Source: Flavivirga spongiicola (GTDB lineage Bacteria; Bacteroidota; Bacteroidia; Flavobacteriales; Flavobacteriaceae). From it: a DNA stretch of 64,000 nucleotides. Of this stretch, positions 8,453 through 18,077 are shown piece by piece; position 1 is the stretch's first letter; each line of letters begins with the position of its first letter. Below the pieces are notes generated by a model. That model had not been told where the DNA came from and ran no database searches. It saw only the letters and a program-made list of their open reading frames with translations. Where the stretch lies: contig NZ_JAUOEO010000001.1 in assembly GCF_030540825.1 (NCBI RefSeq), positions 1,089,001 through 1,153,000 of the forward strand, in the 5' to 3' direction. A program made the position numbers and the translations under genes.

Positions 8453-9565
8453 TTAAATAGTTATTATTTGATCTCTTGCAGCTACTGCCCAAGAGCCTGT
8501 GACTTTTCCATCAACAACCACTAACACATTTTTATATTTTGCAACTGTAGGGCAAATATGTGTTGGTATACCATAGCAGATAGTACCTATTTCATGTTTT
8601 TCAGATTCATTGCACCCCATTACCAAATGCTCTTCACTATGACTGACTTCTTGAGAGTATTTAAAATTCAGAATTTTCACTCTAGGAAAAGGCATTTCTG
8701 CTGCAACTGATTTATGTCCAAGATCCAAGCAAATCAGGTTTTTATCAGGTTTACTTACAACGCTGCTCAACAAAACAGCAGCTGGAAGAAACTTTAAATC
8801 TTTGTAGTTACTTGCATAACCCTGATCCCATAATAATGGTGTACCAGGGCTCACTTCAACATTTTTTCTTTTAATGTGTATAGGAAATGTAGGTGTGCCT
8901 CCTGCAACAATTGTTTTAATTTTTATTCCTGAATTTTCTATTTCATTCTTTAATTGTAAAACAGGGAAGAAAGCTTTATCACAAACTTCTTTCCTCAAAT
9001 TATAATCAGATTCATGAATATGTCCATCATATACATGCAACCCTTTTGCTATTAGATTTGTATTGTCATTTATTTTTTGGTACAATTCAAGAGCCTCACT
9101 ATTTGGGAGTACGCCTGTTCTATTCATACCATTATTAATATCTAACCAAAGGTGGGCTGGTATGTTTTTTGCTTCTGAAATTTTTGCAATTTCTTGGATA
9201 ATTTTTTCGCAATCTACAATGGTTGAAAATTTGGAATTTGGAAACTTCAATATCAATTCAAAAAACCTCTTGATCTGTATGCCTACAGGTTGCATCGCCA
9301 AAAGAATATCTTTAGCACCACATGTGGCTAATAATTCAGCCTCAGCAATGGTAGCACATTTAAACTTTGTGATACCATATTTTAATTGCAAATTAATTAT
9401 TTCTGCAATTTTGTGAGTTTTTATATGAGGCCTTAAAGCATCTGTTCTTCCTGCAATTTGAATCATTGTCTTGATATTCTCTTCAATCCTATTTGGATAT
9501 ACTAAAAGAGAAGGAGACATCATATTCTCTGCATCATTTATCTCGTACCATTTTTGATGTTCCAT
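8453..9565 (-). CDS. D-threonine aldolase/D-serine dehydratase-like PLP enzyme (fold type III)
   Basis: Cytosolic PLP enzyme of 370 residues with an N-terminal alanine-racemase-type barrel and a C-terminal D-serine-dehydratase-like domain. The PLP lysine is expected at Lys49 in RPHIKTHK, and the C-terminal metal-site motif THICPT supplies His336 and Cys338, as in metal-dependent D-threonine aldolases and D-serine dehydratases. The family acts on D-configured 3-hydroxy amino acids. A bacterial D-glucosaminate dehydratase is, to my recollection, Mn-stimulated and has aldolase activity like this family, so an amino-sugar acid is a plausible substrate beside chitin genes. RidA lies 3 bases upstream, which fits an enzyme that releases an enamine. 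Fold assignment is secure; substrate is inferred. Confidence 0.82.
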   Translation of the reverse strand: MEHQKWYEINDAENMMSPSLLVYPNRIEENIKTMIQIAGRTDALRPHIKTHKIAEIINLQLKYGITKFKCATIAEAELLATCGAKDILLAMQPVGIQIKRFFELILKFPNSKFSTIVDCEKIIQEIAKISEAKNIPAHLWLDINNGMNRTGVLPNSEALELYQKINDNTNLIAKGLHVYDGHIHESDYNLRKEVCDKAFFPVLQLKNEIENSGIKIKTIVAGGTPTFPIHIKRKNVEVSPGTPLLWDQGYASNYKDLKFLPAAVLLSSVVSKPDKNLICLDLGHKSVAAEMPFPRVKILNFKYSQEVSHSEEHLVMGCNESEKHEIGTICYGIPTHICPTVAKYKNVLVVVDGKVTGSWAVAARDQIITI

Positions 9566-9568
9566 TCT

Positions 9569-10033
9569 TTAATACAATTCAAACATAGCTTCTACCTCAA
9601 CAGGAATGCCATCGGGCAACATCATCCCTACAGCACTTCGAACACCTATGCCGTGTTCTTTGCCAAAAACATCTGCCATTAATTCGCTAAACCCATTAAC
9701 AACTAAAGGCTGTTGTATAAAATCTGGAGTGCAATTTACCATACCTAGTACCTTTACAACTCTTTTTATTTTATCTAAACTACCAAAATGTGTTTGTATA
9801 GAAGATAGCATTGTTAAGCCTACTTGCCTTGCTGCCAATTTACCTTCTTCTACGGTTAAATTATCTCCTAAGCGCCCTTGCATCAATGTACCATCATTTT
9901 TCATTGGTCCTTGCCCAGAAACATATAAAAAATTGTCGACTACTAATACGGGTCTGTATACACCTGCTGGTTTTGGTGCTGGTGGAAATTCTAATCCTAA
10001 TTCTTTTACTTTTTCTAATGGTAAATTATTCAT
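9569..10033 (-). CDS. RidA family protein (YjgF/YER057c/UK114)
   Basis: A 154-residue RidA-superfamily protein, which hydrolyses reactive enamine/imine intermediates released by PLP dehydratases. The key arginine is Arg132 in GVRSAVG, followed by MLPDGIPVEVEAMFEL, matching the family's catalytic Arg and the terminal VEIE-type strand. It is about 25 residues longer at the N-terminus than the canonical RidA subgroup, as in several operon-specific RidA paralogues. It is packed 3 bases before the PLP enzyme and 3 after the GntP permease, indicating that it serves the PLP enzyme in the same pathway. Start ATG at 10033 is the only reasonable one. Confidence 0.88.
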   Translation of the reverse strand: MNNLPLEKVKELGLEFPPAPKPAGVYRPVLVVDNFLYVSGQGPMKNDGTLMQGRLGDNLTVEEGKLAARQVGLTMLSSIQTHFGSLDKIKRVVKVLGMVNCTPDFIQQPLVVNGFSELMADVFGKEHGIGVRSAVGMMLPDGIPVEVEAMFELY

Positions 10034-10036
10034 TCT

Positions 10037-11353
10037 CTATATAAATGTATTTAATATTAAAACGCCTATTAATCCCATAACTCCAACGGTCGTTTCCATA
10101 ACGGTCCAGGTGGAAAGAGTCTCTTTAACAGATAGATTGAAATACTCCTTAAACATCCAAAAACCGCCATCATTAACATGAGATAACATTAAGCTACCAG
10201 AACCAATGGCTAATACCATTAATTCCCCACTTACTCCTGTACTAGAAACCAATGGTAGTGCAATTCCTGCTGCAGTTAAACCTGCTACGGTTGCAGATCC
10301 TACGCAAACCCTTATAATGGTTGCTATTAACCATGCTAAAATTAACGGAGACATGCTTGAGTCTTTTAATAAATCTCCTATATAATTACTAACACCGCTA
10401 TCTATTAAAATTTGTTTTAAGGCTCCTGCTCCAGCAATAATGAACAACACCATGGTTATACTTGCTACCGAACTTGAGACAGAAGTCATTAATTCAGTCA
10501 TTTTTTTTCCTCTTGAAAGGCCCAAGGTGTAAATGGCCACCAGAACAGAAATTAGCATTGCAACTACAGGGTTTCCCATAAAAACGATGGTTTCTTTGAA
10601 CATAAAATCTTTTGGAAAAAAACTGGTCACTAATGTTGAAAGTATGATTAATATAACTGGTAACAACGCACTAAATACACTAATACTCATACTAGGCATT
10701 TCGTTATCCTCTAAAACAATCGGATTGTAAAATTCTTTTAGAGGAGTTGCTTTTACATTTTTAATGGTTCGAGCAAAAAGAGGCCCTGCAACTATTATTG
10801 CAGGAATAGCTATTAAAATTCCATATAATAAAGTTTTTCCAATATCTGCCTTGAACATACTTGCAATAGCAGTTGGCGCTGGGTGAGGAGGCAAAAAACC
10901 ATGTGTTACAGATAAAGAGGCTAACATGGGTAAACCTACATATATTAGAGGCAAACCTGTGGAAGCTGCTACTGTAAAAACCAAAGGAATTAATATAACA
11001 AAGCCTACAGAATAAAACATAGGGATACCAACAATGAACCCTGCTAATACAACAGCCCATTGAATATATTTCAGACCAAAACTAGACACTAACCTTGAAG
11101 TAATTCGCTGTGCTGCTCCACTATCTGCAACAAGTTTACCCAACATGGCTCCAAGCCCCAAGATCATGACTAAAAAACCAAGTGTACTCCCTATGCCTGT
11201 TTGAATTGATTTTATAATGCCCTCTAATTCCATATTTTGAAATACGCCAACGAAAATGCAAACGATGATAAAAGAAATAAAAGCATTGAGTTTGAATTTT
11301 GCTATTAAAAGAAATAGTAGCAATATTCCGATAATGACAATAAGTAAAGGCAT
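10037..11353 (-). CDS. GntP family gluconate/sugar-acid:H+ symporter
   Basis: Inner-membrane permease of 438 residues with roughly 12 hydrophobic segments. It matches the GntP family: LGAMLGKLVADSGAAQRIT near residue 70, HGFLPPHPAPTAIA near residue 151 and a late SHVNDGGFWMFKEYF, all characteristic of gluconate permeases. Members carry gluconate, ketogluconates, D-serine and related acids. Placement with RidA, a D-threonine-aldolase-like enzyme and a KDG-kinase-like remnant points to a hydroxy-acid or amino-sugar acid rather than a neutral sugar. The start is 10 bases after the ASPIC lipoprotein gene, and the stop is 3 bases before RidA. Confidence 0.9.
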   Translation of the reverse strand: MPLLIVIIGILLLFLLIAKFKLNAFISFIIVCIFVGVFQNMELEGIIKSIQTGIGSTLGFLVMILGLGAMLGKLVADSGAAQRITSRLVSSFGLKYIQWAVVLAGFIVGIPMFYSVGFVILIPLVFTVAASTGLPLIYVGLPMLASLSVTHGFLPPHPAPTAIASMFKADIGKTLLYGILIAIPAIIVAGPLFARTIKNVKATPLKEFYNPIVLEDNEMPSMSISVFSALLPVILIILSTLVTSFFPKDFMFKETIVFMGNPVVAMLISVLVAIYTLGLSRGKKMTELMTSVSSSVASITMVLFIIAGAGALKQILIDSGVSNYIGDLLKDSSMSPLILAWLIATIIRVCVGSATVAGLTAAGIALPLVSSTGVSGELMVLAIGSGSLMLSHVNDGGFWMFKEYFNLSVKETLSTWTVMETTVGVMGLIGVLILNTFI

Positions 11354-11363
11354 ATTTTCTTGT

Positions 11364-14300
11364 TTAATTTAATTTAAAAGTTGATACATTATCATTATTG
11401 TTACCAGACATTAAATAGATGTCGTTCCTAATTTGTATCCAATTAATATTCTTTGAATCAAACGGAATGAATAATCCACTTTGATCAGCATTCATATATG
11501 AAAAATTAAAATTGTCATTATTTAAAAGAACGATTCCATAACCTGCATCGTTTCTAGGGGTTTCTATTTCTGACACAAATAAATTGCCAGCTATTATGAT
11601 ATCTTTTTTTGCATCATTATTAATATCTTTTATTAAAATATCATTAATAGATGAAATTTGCGCTATTTCTGGTAAGGGTATAAAATCAAAGTTACCATTA
11701 CCGTTATTCTTTAATATGCCACTTTTAAAATTATAGCTTGATAGATGCAATGCCGATTTCAGGTAATTATCTCCATAAATATCTTTTATTGTTGAATTAC
11801 CAAAATCATGATATGTAGGTTTTATCTTTTTTATTTTTGGAACTTGTTGTGAGGAACATTCCTTTCCTCTTACAGGGTATAGTTTTCCAAAATTATAATA
11901 GCCTAATACAATGTCTTTACTTCCATTATCATCAAAATCATGATAATACATCTCAAAAGGTTCTTCGGTATTCGCTTTGTATTTATAATTTTCTCCTAAA
12001 TTCCCTATAATATAATCATCATCTCCATCATTATCTAAATCAACAGGTTCTATACTATTATACCAACCAGAAAGGCTATCTAAAAAAGTGGATTCTATTT
12101 TTGTAAACGTGCCATTTTTATTTTCGAATAGCGTAGGAGCCATCCATTCTCCAACTATAAGTAAATCGTTATCATTATCGTTATCATAATCTGTCCAAGC
12201 TGCATCAGTTACCAATCCAATTTGTTTAAGTTCGGGGGCATGGCTTTCTGTAACATCTACTAACACTCCCTTTTTATTCATTAAAATATAACTATTGGTA
12301 GGACTTGGGTATTGATGGGGAGTATGCCTTCCGCCAACAAATAAATCTGGATATCCATCATTATTAAAATCGTTGACACTTATTTTAGAGCTGCTAATGT
12401 GAATATTAACAGGAAGCAAATCTTCTCTTTTAATGAATTTTCCAGACTTGTTTTCATATAACCTATCTGTATAATTTGATGCGTTCTCTTCAAACTCATT
12501 ACCTCCACTGGCAACGTATAAATCTAAATCACCATCTTTATCTAGGTCTAAAAATTTAGCATCAACATCTTCAAAAATGGCATCTTTTGTAAAGGTTTGA
12601 TGTTTAATAAATTCACCTTGTTTATTTTGAATAAATAGCTGAGATGCTTCACCTGTACTCTGTCCCAAATAGATATCATCTGTTCCATCACCGTTTACAT
12701 CTCCAATAGCTATTGCTGGTCCAAATTGTGATAGCTTATGAGGTAGCAATAACTGATGTTTATAATCGTCATATATGTTTTCAATATGCTTTAAATCCGT
12801 GGATATATTATCCAGAGTAAATAAGGTCTTTCTATTTTTTATATAGGAAGGCTCAGTTAAGTTTAAAGATGCTATATCATAATGAATGGTATATGTTTTA
12901 TTGAGATCATTAATTTGAATATTTTGTGCTTTTCCAGTAGGCCAAATAATTTTTAATGAGTCAACTTGTGTATTTTTAGGTATTCCAATATTTATTTTGG
13001 GAGAAACAGATGAAAGATAGCCTCTTACCACATAATTTTCATACACTTGCTGTCCTTTATTTGTATAAAGTATGGCTTTTGCTCCAATACCTTTTGTATT
13101 GTTTTGTAGCCCTTTAAATTCTAATTTTAAATAACTATTATCTGTTAATAGATTCGAATTGTTTTTTAAAATTGTAGCTTTCTCATCAACGTTATTAATG
13201 ATTAAGTCTAAATCACCATCATTATCTAAATCGGCATAAGCAGCCCCATTTGAATAGCCTTTAGTATTATTTTCTAACCATATATCTGATGTGTTTTTAA
13301 ATTTCAGGTCTCCAGAATTCTGATAAAAATAGTTTTTATATGGCCTGTTAGGTGTTTTAGAAATTAAAAAATTTAGCTTCTCAGGATTGTTAAAAGCATC
13401 TTTGTTCTTTTTTGAAAATGCTTTCATATTGGTAAAGAAATCTTTGTTTCTAAAATCTCTTTTTATGCCGTTTGTAATAAAAATATCTTTATTACCGTCA
13501 TTATCAAAATCGGCAAATAGTGGCGCCCAGCTCCAATCGGTATTTGAGATACCTGCAATTTGGCCTATTTCTGAATAAAAAGGAGTATTTGTAGAATCTA
13601 TATAGGAAGTATGTTTTTGAAGCGTATTGTACATATATTGAAAATGCCTGCCCGCTTTTACACCTTCATGGAATTTTTCAACACTCATACTTGCCATACT
13701 TGTTTTTATACCGTAATTATCTTCGGCAACCATATCTAAAGTCATAATATCTGTATAGCCATCATTATCAAAATCAGCAATATCATTACCCATTGAAAAA
13801 TTTGAAATATGCTTTGTCGCTCTCTTAACAACCTCTTTAAAAGTGCCATTTTTTTGATTGATATACATATAATCATGCTCTTCATAATCATTAGAAATAT
13901 AAAGATCCGGCCATCCATCTAAATTTAAATCACTAACACCAACACCTAAACCATAAGATATTTGATTCGAAAAAATGCCAACTTCAAGGGTTTTATTTAA
14001 ATATTTACCATTTTCATTTATGTAAAATTTATCTCCAATTTCAGAAAATTTTGAGCTCCCTTCGTTTTCTAGAATACCTTCTTTTAGAGTTTGTGGATTA
14101 TGGTTCATTAAATACATATCTAAATCACCATCTCTATCAAAGTCAAAAAACACAGATTGTATAGAATAACTTAAATCGTTCAATCCATATTTTGCGGCTT
14201 CTTCTTCAAAAACAGGAATGCCTTTCTCATCTAAACCTTTATTAATATAGAGTTCATTTTCTAAAATTTCAGATTTTTGAAAAGGCCCTGATTTACATAC

Positions 14301-14774
14301 ATAAATATCTAACAATCCGTCATTATTTATATCAACCATGTTAGTACCTGTGGTCCAGCCTTCACCTCCTTCTGTTTTTGAAGATTCTGTAATATCTTGA
14401 AATTTTAATTCACCTTTATTTAGATATAAACGATTGGTTTCTAAATTAGATGTGAAATAAATATCATCTAGTCCATCATTGTTAATATCACCAACTGCAA
14501 GACCTGCTCCGTTATAAAAATATTCATAAATAAAAGCATTCATATATTCATCTTCGTAGATGTTATTACTAAAATCAATTTTTGAATATGTACTTGGTAT
14601 CTTTTCGAATAATGTATTTACAGCTATTTTCTCTTCCTTTTTTGCACAAGAAAACATGACTGTAATTATTAAAGTAAACAAATAAAAATCAAGTGGTTTT
14701 ATACCACATTTGTACCACTGACTGTATCGAAACTCAGAATTTATAAATGGTATTTGAAATTTATTTTTTTTCAC
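11364..14774 (-). CDS. FG-GAP/VCBS repeat lipoprotein with ASPIC/UnbV domain
   Basis: Large cell-envelope protein of 1136 residues. A hydrophobic stretch around residues 29-42 ends in a lipobox (VMFSCAKK), predicting a lipoprotein, although the 28-residue charged leader is long and a later start is possible. The body is a series of FG-GAP/VCBS beta-propeller blades with calcium-loop motifs such as DINNDGLDDIY, DFDRDGDLDMY, DFDNDGNKDIF and DLDKDGDLDLY, interrupted near residues 545-615 by an ASPIC/UnbV-type segment (NTKGIGAKAIL... SLKIIWPTGK). Such proteins often accompany SusC/SusD pairs in Bacteroidota loci; a glycan-binding or enzymatic role is assumed, not shown. It follows the GH20 gene by 10 bases. 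Confidence 0.85.
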   Translation of the reverse strand: MKKNKFQIPFINSEFRYSQWYKCGIKPLDFYLFTLIITVMFSCAKKEEKIAVNTLFEKIPSTYSKIDFSNNIYEDEYMNAFIYEYFYNGAGLAVGDINNDGLDDIYFTSNLETNRLYLNKGELKFQDITESSKTEGGEGWTTGTNMVDINNDGLLDIYVCKSGPFQKSEILENELYINKGLDEKGIPVFEEEAAKYGLNDLSYSIQSVFFDFDRDGDLDMYLMNHNPQTLKEGILENEGSSKFSEIGDKFYINENGKYLNKTLEVGIFSNQISYGLGVGVSDLNLDGWPDLYISNDYEEHDYMYINQKNGTFKEVVKRATKHISNFSMGNDIADFDNDGYTDIMTLDMVAEDNYGIKTSMASMSVEKFHEGVKAGRHFQYMYNTLQKHTSYIDSTNTPFYSEIGQIAGISNTDWSWAPLFADFDNDGNKDIFITNGIKRDFRNKDFFTNMKAFSKKNKDAFNNPEKLNFLISKTPNRPYKNYFYQNSGDLKFKNTSDIWLENNTKGYSNGAAYADLDNDGDLDLIINNVDEKATILKNNSNLLTDNSYLKLEFKGLQNNTKGIGAKAILYTNKGQQVYENYVVRGYLSSVSPKINIGIPKNTQVDSLKIIWPTGKAQNIQINDLNKTYTIHYDIASLNLTEPSYIKNRKTLFTLDNISTDLKHIENIYDDYKHQLLLPHKLSQFGPAIAIGDVNGDGTDDIYLGQSTGEASQLFIQNKQGEFIKHQTFTKDAIFEDVDAKFLDLDKDGDLDLYVASGGNEFEENASNYTDRLYENKSGKFIKREDLLPVNIHISSSKISVNDFNNDGYPDLFVGGRHTPHQYPSPTNSYILMNKKGVLVDVTESHAPELKQIGLVTDAAWTDYDNDNDNDLLIVGEWMAPTLFENKNGTFTKIESTFLDSLSGWYNSIEPVDLDNDGDDDYIIGNLGENYKYKANTEEPFEMYYHDFDDNGSKDIVLGYYNFGKLYPVRGKECSSQQVPKIKKIKPTYHDFGNSTIKDIYGDNYLKSALHLSSYNFKSGILKNNGNGNFDFIPLPEIAQISSINDILIKDINNDAKKDIIIAGNLFVSEIETPRNDAGYGIVLLNNDNFNFSYMNADQSGLFIPFDSKNINWIQIRNDIYLMSGNNNDNVSTFKLN

Positions 14775-14784
14775 TATTAAATTT

Positions 14785-17091
14785 TTAATGTGATAAGTTT
14801 TTGCTTTCTACAGATAAAAATTCAGTGCCATTTGGTTTTTTATAACGTAACTCTACAGTATTCCAATCTGAAGCCCAGCCTTTAACTATATTATTTAGAT
14901 ATATTATTTTTAATTTATGCTTTCCTTTACCTAATGCGATCGAAGATTTTTTAGGATGTTTTTTTATAGGGGCTTTGTAATCAATAACCTTCTGGCCTGC
15001 AATCCATACTTGATCTTGATTGCTTGAAAAGTAATAAACTCCACTTTCTTTAATATCTATATATCCTTCAATTGATAATGCTCTTAAATTGTCTTCCTTT
15101 ATAAAGTGCCCCCAATCATAGGCCTTATTAGCCTGTTGAATCGAATCAATTTTAGACACTGTATAATTGGTTGTGAAATCTACATCATTTAGATTTTTAA
15201 AATGTCCTTTTACCGTTTTTACTAACAAACCTGGTTTTGTATCATTAATCGTAGTCCCTTCAATACTTTTTTTCTTTTCAATATTGACTTTTCTTATAGA
15301 GCTCATTTTCCCCTGAGGTAATACCGACGCAATTTTCAACACCTTACTTTCTGTAAAGTTTATAGGTTCCTGGTACTCTTTAGAACTATTAGTTGGGTTG
15401 CTACCATCTAAAGTATAAACCATTTTAACTGGATGTGTTGTCTTGAACGAAAGAGAAACACTATCAATAAAAACAACTTGATTAGACAAGGGGCCTTCTG
15501 GCAATGGAATATGATAATTCAAATCTAGTTCATCCAACCTTTTATATTGATTGTTTAAACGCTCTAGAAAATTTTCATAATTTTTATCTTTAGTAGGAGT
15601 CCAAGTTAATTCTGCCATTGCAAGTATACGAGGGTATAATTGGTACTCTACGATGGAATCGGTAGCCGCATACTCTGTCCATACACTAGCTTGAGATCCT
15701 AAAATATGTTTTCGTTTATCTTCGGCTATTTTAGAAGGTATAGGGTTATAATTGTAAATATCTTTTAACGAGATATATGCTCCAAAAGCCATGGGTTCTA
15801 CATGGTGGTCTCCTTGATAAAAATTAATATATGTATATTTAGATGGGTTCATAACGACATCATGTCCAGCATTTGCAGAAGTAATACCGCCTTCTTCGCC
15901 AGTCCAAGACATGATATTTGCTGTTTCTGATATACCGCCTTCTAAAATTTCGTCCCATCCAAATATTTTCTTATTATGTTTTTTTAGCATATTTTCTACT
16001 CGAGTCATGAAATAGCTTTGTAATTGACTTTCATCTTTAAGATCTTCGTCCTGTATTCTTTTTTGACAACGCTGGCAAGATTCCCATTCATTCTTTGGAA
16101 CTTCATCGCCACCTATATGAACATAATCAAAAGGGAATAATGGAACAATTTCTTCAAAAACATCTTCTAAAAATTTAAAAGTATTTTCTTTGCCTGCGCA
16201 GAGAATATTCGAGTCTATTCCCCACAGTACTCTAGTCTCTAAATGCTTTTCTGCACAAGACAACTCCGGGTAGGCAGCTAATACCGCAACGACATGCCCA
16301 GGCACATCTATTTCTGGCATAACGTCTATAAAGCGTTCTTTAGCATAAGCAACTACTTCTTTAATATCTTCTTGTGTATAATATTCTCCATAAATACTTC
16401 CATCATCATTTTTCCTTTTTGAGCTTATTGTTGTGAGTTTAGGATATTTTTTTACTTCTACCCTCCATCCTTGGTCGTCTGTTAAATGCCAATGGAATTT
16501 GTTAATTTTAAATAGTGATAGAATATCTAACTGCTTTTTTATAAAATCTACTGAAGAAAAGTATCGACTCACATCTAAATTTAATCCTCTCCATCCAAAT
16601 TCAGGTTGGTCTTTTATTTCAACATTTGGAATCACCCATTCTACATTGGGAGCAATAACATCACTTTCAATTTCGGGAGGTAAAAGCTGCATCATAGTTT
16701 GCATACCATAAAAAAGACCTTGATAATGCTTCGATTTAACCACAATTTCATCAGATGAAACATTTAGAATATACCCTTCTTTATTCAATTCAAGGTCTTT
16801 ATCTATCTTAAATATAATATTATTGGTACCTGATTTTTTACGATTTATATTTAATTTAAATCCTGTTGATTTCTTTATTTTTTCATTAAAATATGAAGCT
16901 ATTTTATCTTCTTCTTCATTTGATGACACAAAAAAAGTTTTATCATTCAATAAAAATCCCCCTTCAAGTTGTTTTAAATAAACAGGCTTAGGTATTATAC
17001 TGATATTATTAGCTAAATGTTCTGATTTATAATCTTTACACGAAGTGATTATCAAAATCATTAATAATATAAAGCAATGTCGTTTTTTCAT
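14785..17091 (-). CDS. GH20 beta-N-acetylhexosaminidase, multidomain lipoprotein
   Basis: Exo-acting beta-N-acetylhexosaminidase (768 residues) that removes terminal GlcNAc from chitooligosaccharides. Lipobox at Cys18 (IITSC). Domains in order: GH20b-type N-terminal domain (about 30-160), GH20 barrel (about 163-525) with WRGLNLDVSR, FHWHLTDDQGWR and the catalytic HIGGDE pair Asp329/Glu330, a chitobiase C-terminal Fn3-like segment (YTLDGSNPTNS, about 560-610), and a PA14-like C-terminal domain (about 625-765, with GYIDIKESGVYYFSSNQD). The PA14-like module distinguishes it from the second GH20 in this locus and may help bind substrate. It lies 153 bases after the esterase, a larger gap than its neighbours have. 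Confidence 0.93.
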   Translation of the reverse strand: MKKRHCFILLMILIITSCKDYKSEHLANNISIIPKPVYLKQLEGGFLLNDKTFFVSSNEEEDKIASYFNEKIKKSTGFKLNINRKKSGTNNIIFKIDKDLELNKEGYILNVSSDEIVVKSKHYQGLFYGMQTMMQLLPPEIESDVIAPNVEWVIPNVEIKDQPEFGWRGLNLDVSRYFSSVDFIKKQLDILSLFKINKFHWHLTDDQGWRVEVKKYPKLTTISSKRKNDDGSIYGEYYTQEDIKEVVAYAKERFIDVMPEIDVPGHVVAVLAAYPELSCAEKHLETRVLWGIDSNILCAGKENTFKFLEDVFEEIVPLFPFDYVHIGGDEVPKNEWESCQRCQKRIQDEDLKDESQLQSYFMTRVENMLKKHNKKIFGWDEILEGGISETANIMSWTGEEGGITSANAGHDVVMNPSKYTYINFYQGDHHVEPMAFGAYISLKDIYNYNPIPSKIAEDKRKHILGSQASVWTEYAATDSIVEYQLYPRILAMAELTWTPTKDKNYENFLERLNNQYKRLDELDLNYHIPLPEGPLSNQVVFIDSVSLSFKTTHPVKMVYTLDGSNPTNSSKEYQEPINFTESKVLKIASVLPQGKMSSIRKVNIEKKKSIEGTTINDTKPGLLVKTVKGHFKNLNDVDFTTNYTVSKIDSIQQANKAYDWGHFIKEDNLRALSIEGYIDIKESGVYYFSSNQDQVWIAGQKVIDYKAPIKKHPKKSSIALGKGKHKLKIIYLNNIVKGWASDWNTVELRYKKPNGTEFLSVESKNLSH

Positions 17092-17120
17092 ATTGAGTTA
17101 CGTTATTTTTAATTTATTCT

Positions 17121-17140
17121 ACTAGCTATAAAAAGCTAGT
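17121..17140. terminator. hairpin in the gap between the esterase and GH20 genes
   Basis: ACTAGCT (17121-17127) pairs perfectly with AGCTAGT (17134-17140) around a 6-base loop. The plus-strand side is followed by a T-rich tract (TTTATTTTTAT); the minus-strand side is not. Lying in a 153-base gap of a minus-strand operon, it could be a weak terminator, an RNA processing site or a stabilising stem. I cannot decide which. Confidence 0.35.
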
Positions 17141-17244
17141 TTTATTTTTATATGTTTAATTAGATTATGAACTCATCTTGACTTTTTCTATTATTTGAAA
17201 GCTAATAAGTCTTTATTTACAAAATATTACAATTTAATCTTCAG

Positions 17245-18066
17245 TTATTTTTTATATAAATACATCCATTCATAAATAGTTATATCAAAAGGGTCATAAT
17301 CTACATGTCCTTCTCCTATTGCTGTATTATCATAAGTTCTTGTCCATGAATTATGATTAACGCCAGGGTATATTGTAAGTTTCGCTCTTGTGGCAGGATC
17401 TTCTGCATTAATTGCGTTTATCATTGATACTGATGAACTATAAGGAACTATGTTATCTGCATCACCATGAAACGCCCAAACAGGAATATTCTTAAATTGT
17501 TTACCTTTGGAAATATCTCCAAAACCTGCAATTGGAACTAAGGCTGCCACATAAGAGTCATCCCCTTTATTAGAAACATAATCAAAACACCCTTTACCTC
17601 CCATACTAAAACCTGTCATATAAATTCGTTGTGTATCTACTTTTAAGCTTTCAACTAAAGAGCTTATGAAATCATGCAAATGCTCTGTGTTCCATACGGT
17701 TGGGGATTGTGGAGATGCAACTATCATAGGATGTTTTGGATTCCAGCGAATTTCATTAATCAAAGATGGTGGCCCATCTAGTAAAATAACACTCAAATCA
17801 TTTGGATTAATAGAGCTATCTCCTCTTGATCCAGCACCATGTAGATAAATTAATAAAGGAAATTTTTCTTCATTTGTCGCATCATATTGAGATGGCGTAT
17901 ATAAATAAAAACCGTATTGAGTATTTGTTGTTCCTTTTAGGTAAGCTTGTTGAATACCTGATTTAATCGTACCTAAATCAAGGTCATTTGTATTTTGAAT
18001 ACTATTATCATTTGAGCCACACCCAATAATAAAAAGAAATCCTAAATACAATAATTGCTTAATCAT
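17245..18066 (-). CDS. alpha/beta hydrolase, esterase/prolyl-oligopeptidase-like lipoprotein
   Basis: Predicted lipoprotein (lipobox IIGCGS, Cys16) with an alpha/beta-hydrolase fold, 273 residues. The oxyanion segment is YLHGAGSRG, the nucleophile elbow GFSMGG with Ser154, then AFHGDADNIVP with the acid residue and GVNHNSW with the catalytic His. This matches the dienelactone-hydrolase/PHB-depolymerase-like esterases often found in Bacteroidota polysaccharide loci, where some act as carbohydrate esterases. Deacetylation of a chitin fragment is possible but not shown. It follows the SMP-30-like gene by 11 bases. Confidence 0.82.
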   Translation of the reverse strand: MIKQLLYLGFLFIIGCGSNDNSIQNTNDLDLGTIKSGIQQAYLKGTTNTQYGFYLYTPSQYDATNEEKFPLLIYLHGAGSRGDSSINPNDLSVILLDGPPSLINEIRWNPKHPMIVASPQSPTVWNTEHLHDFISSLVESLKVDTQRIYMTGFSMGGKGCFDYVSNKGDDSYVAALVPIAGFGDISKGKQFKNIPVWAFHGDADNIVPYSSSVSMINAINAEDPATRAKLTIYPGVNHNSWTRTYDNTAIGEGHVDYDPFDITIYEWMYLYKK

Positions 18067-18077
18067 TTGTTTTTTAA

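Noticed and set aside
10761..11060. Minus-strand 99-codon frame inside the permease gene
   Set aside because: Out of frame with a GntP gene that has full-length family motifs.
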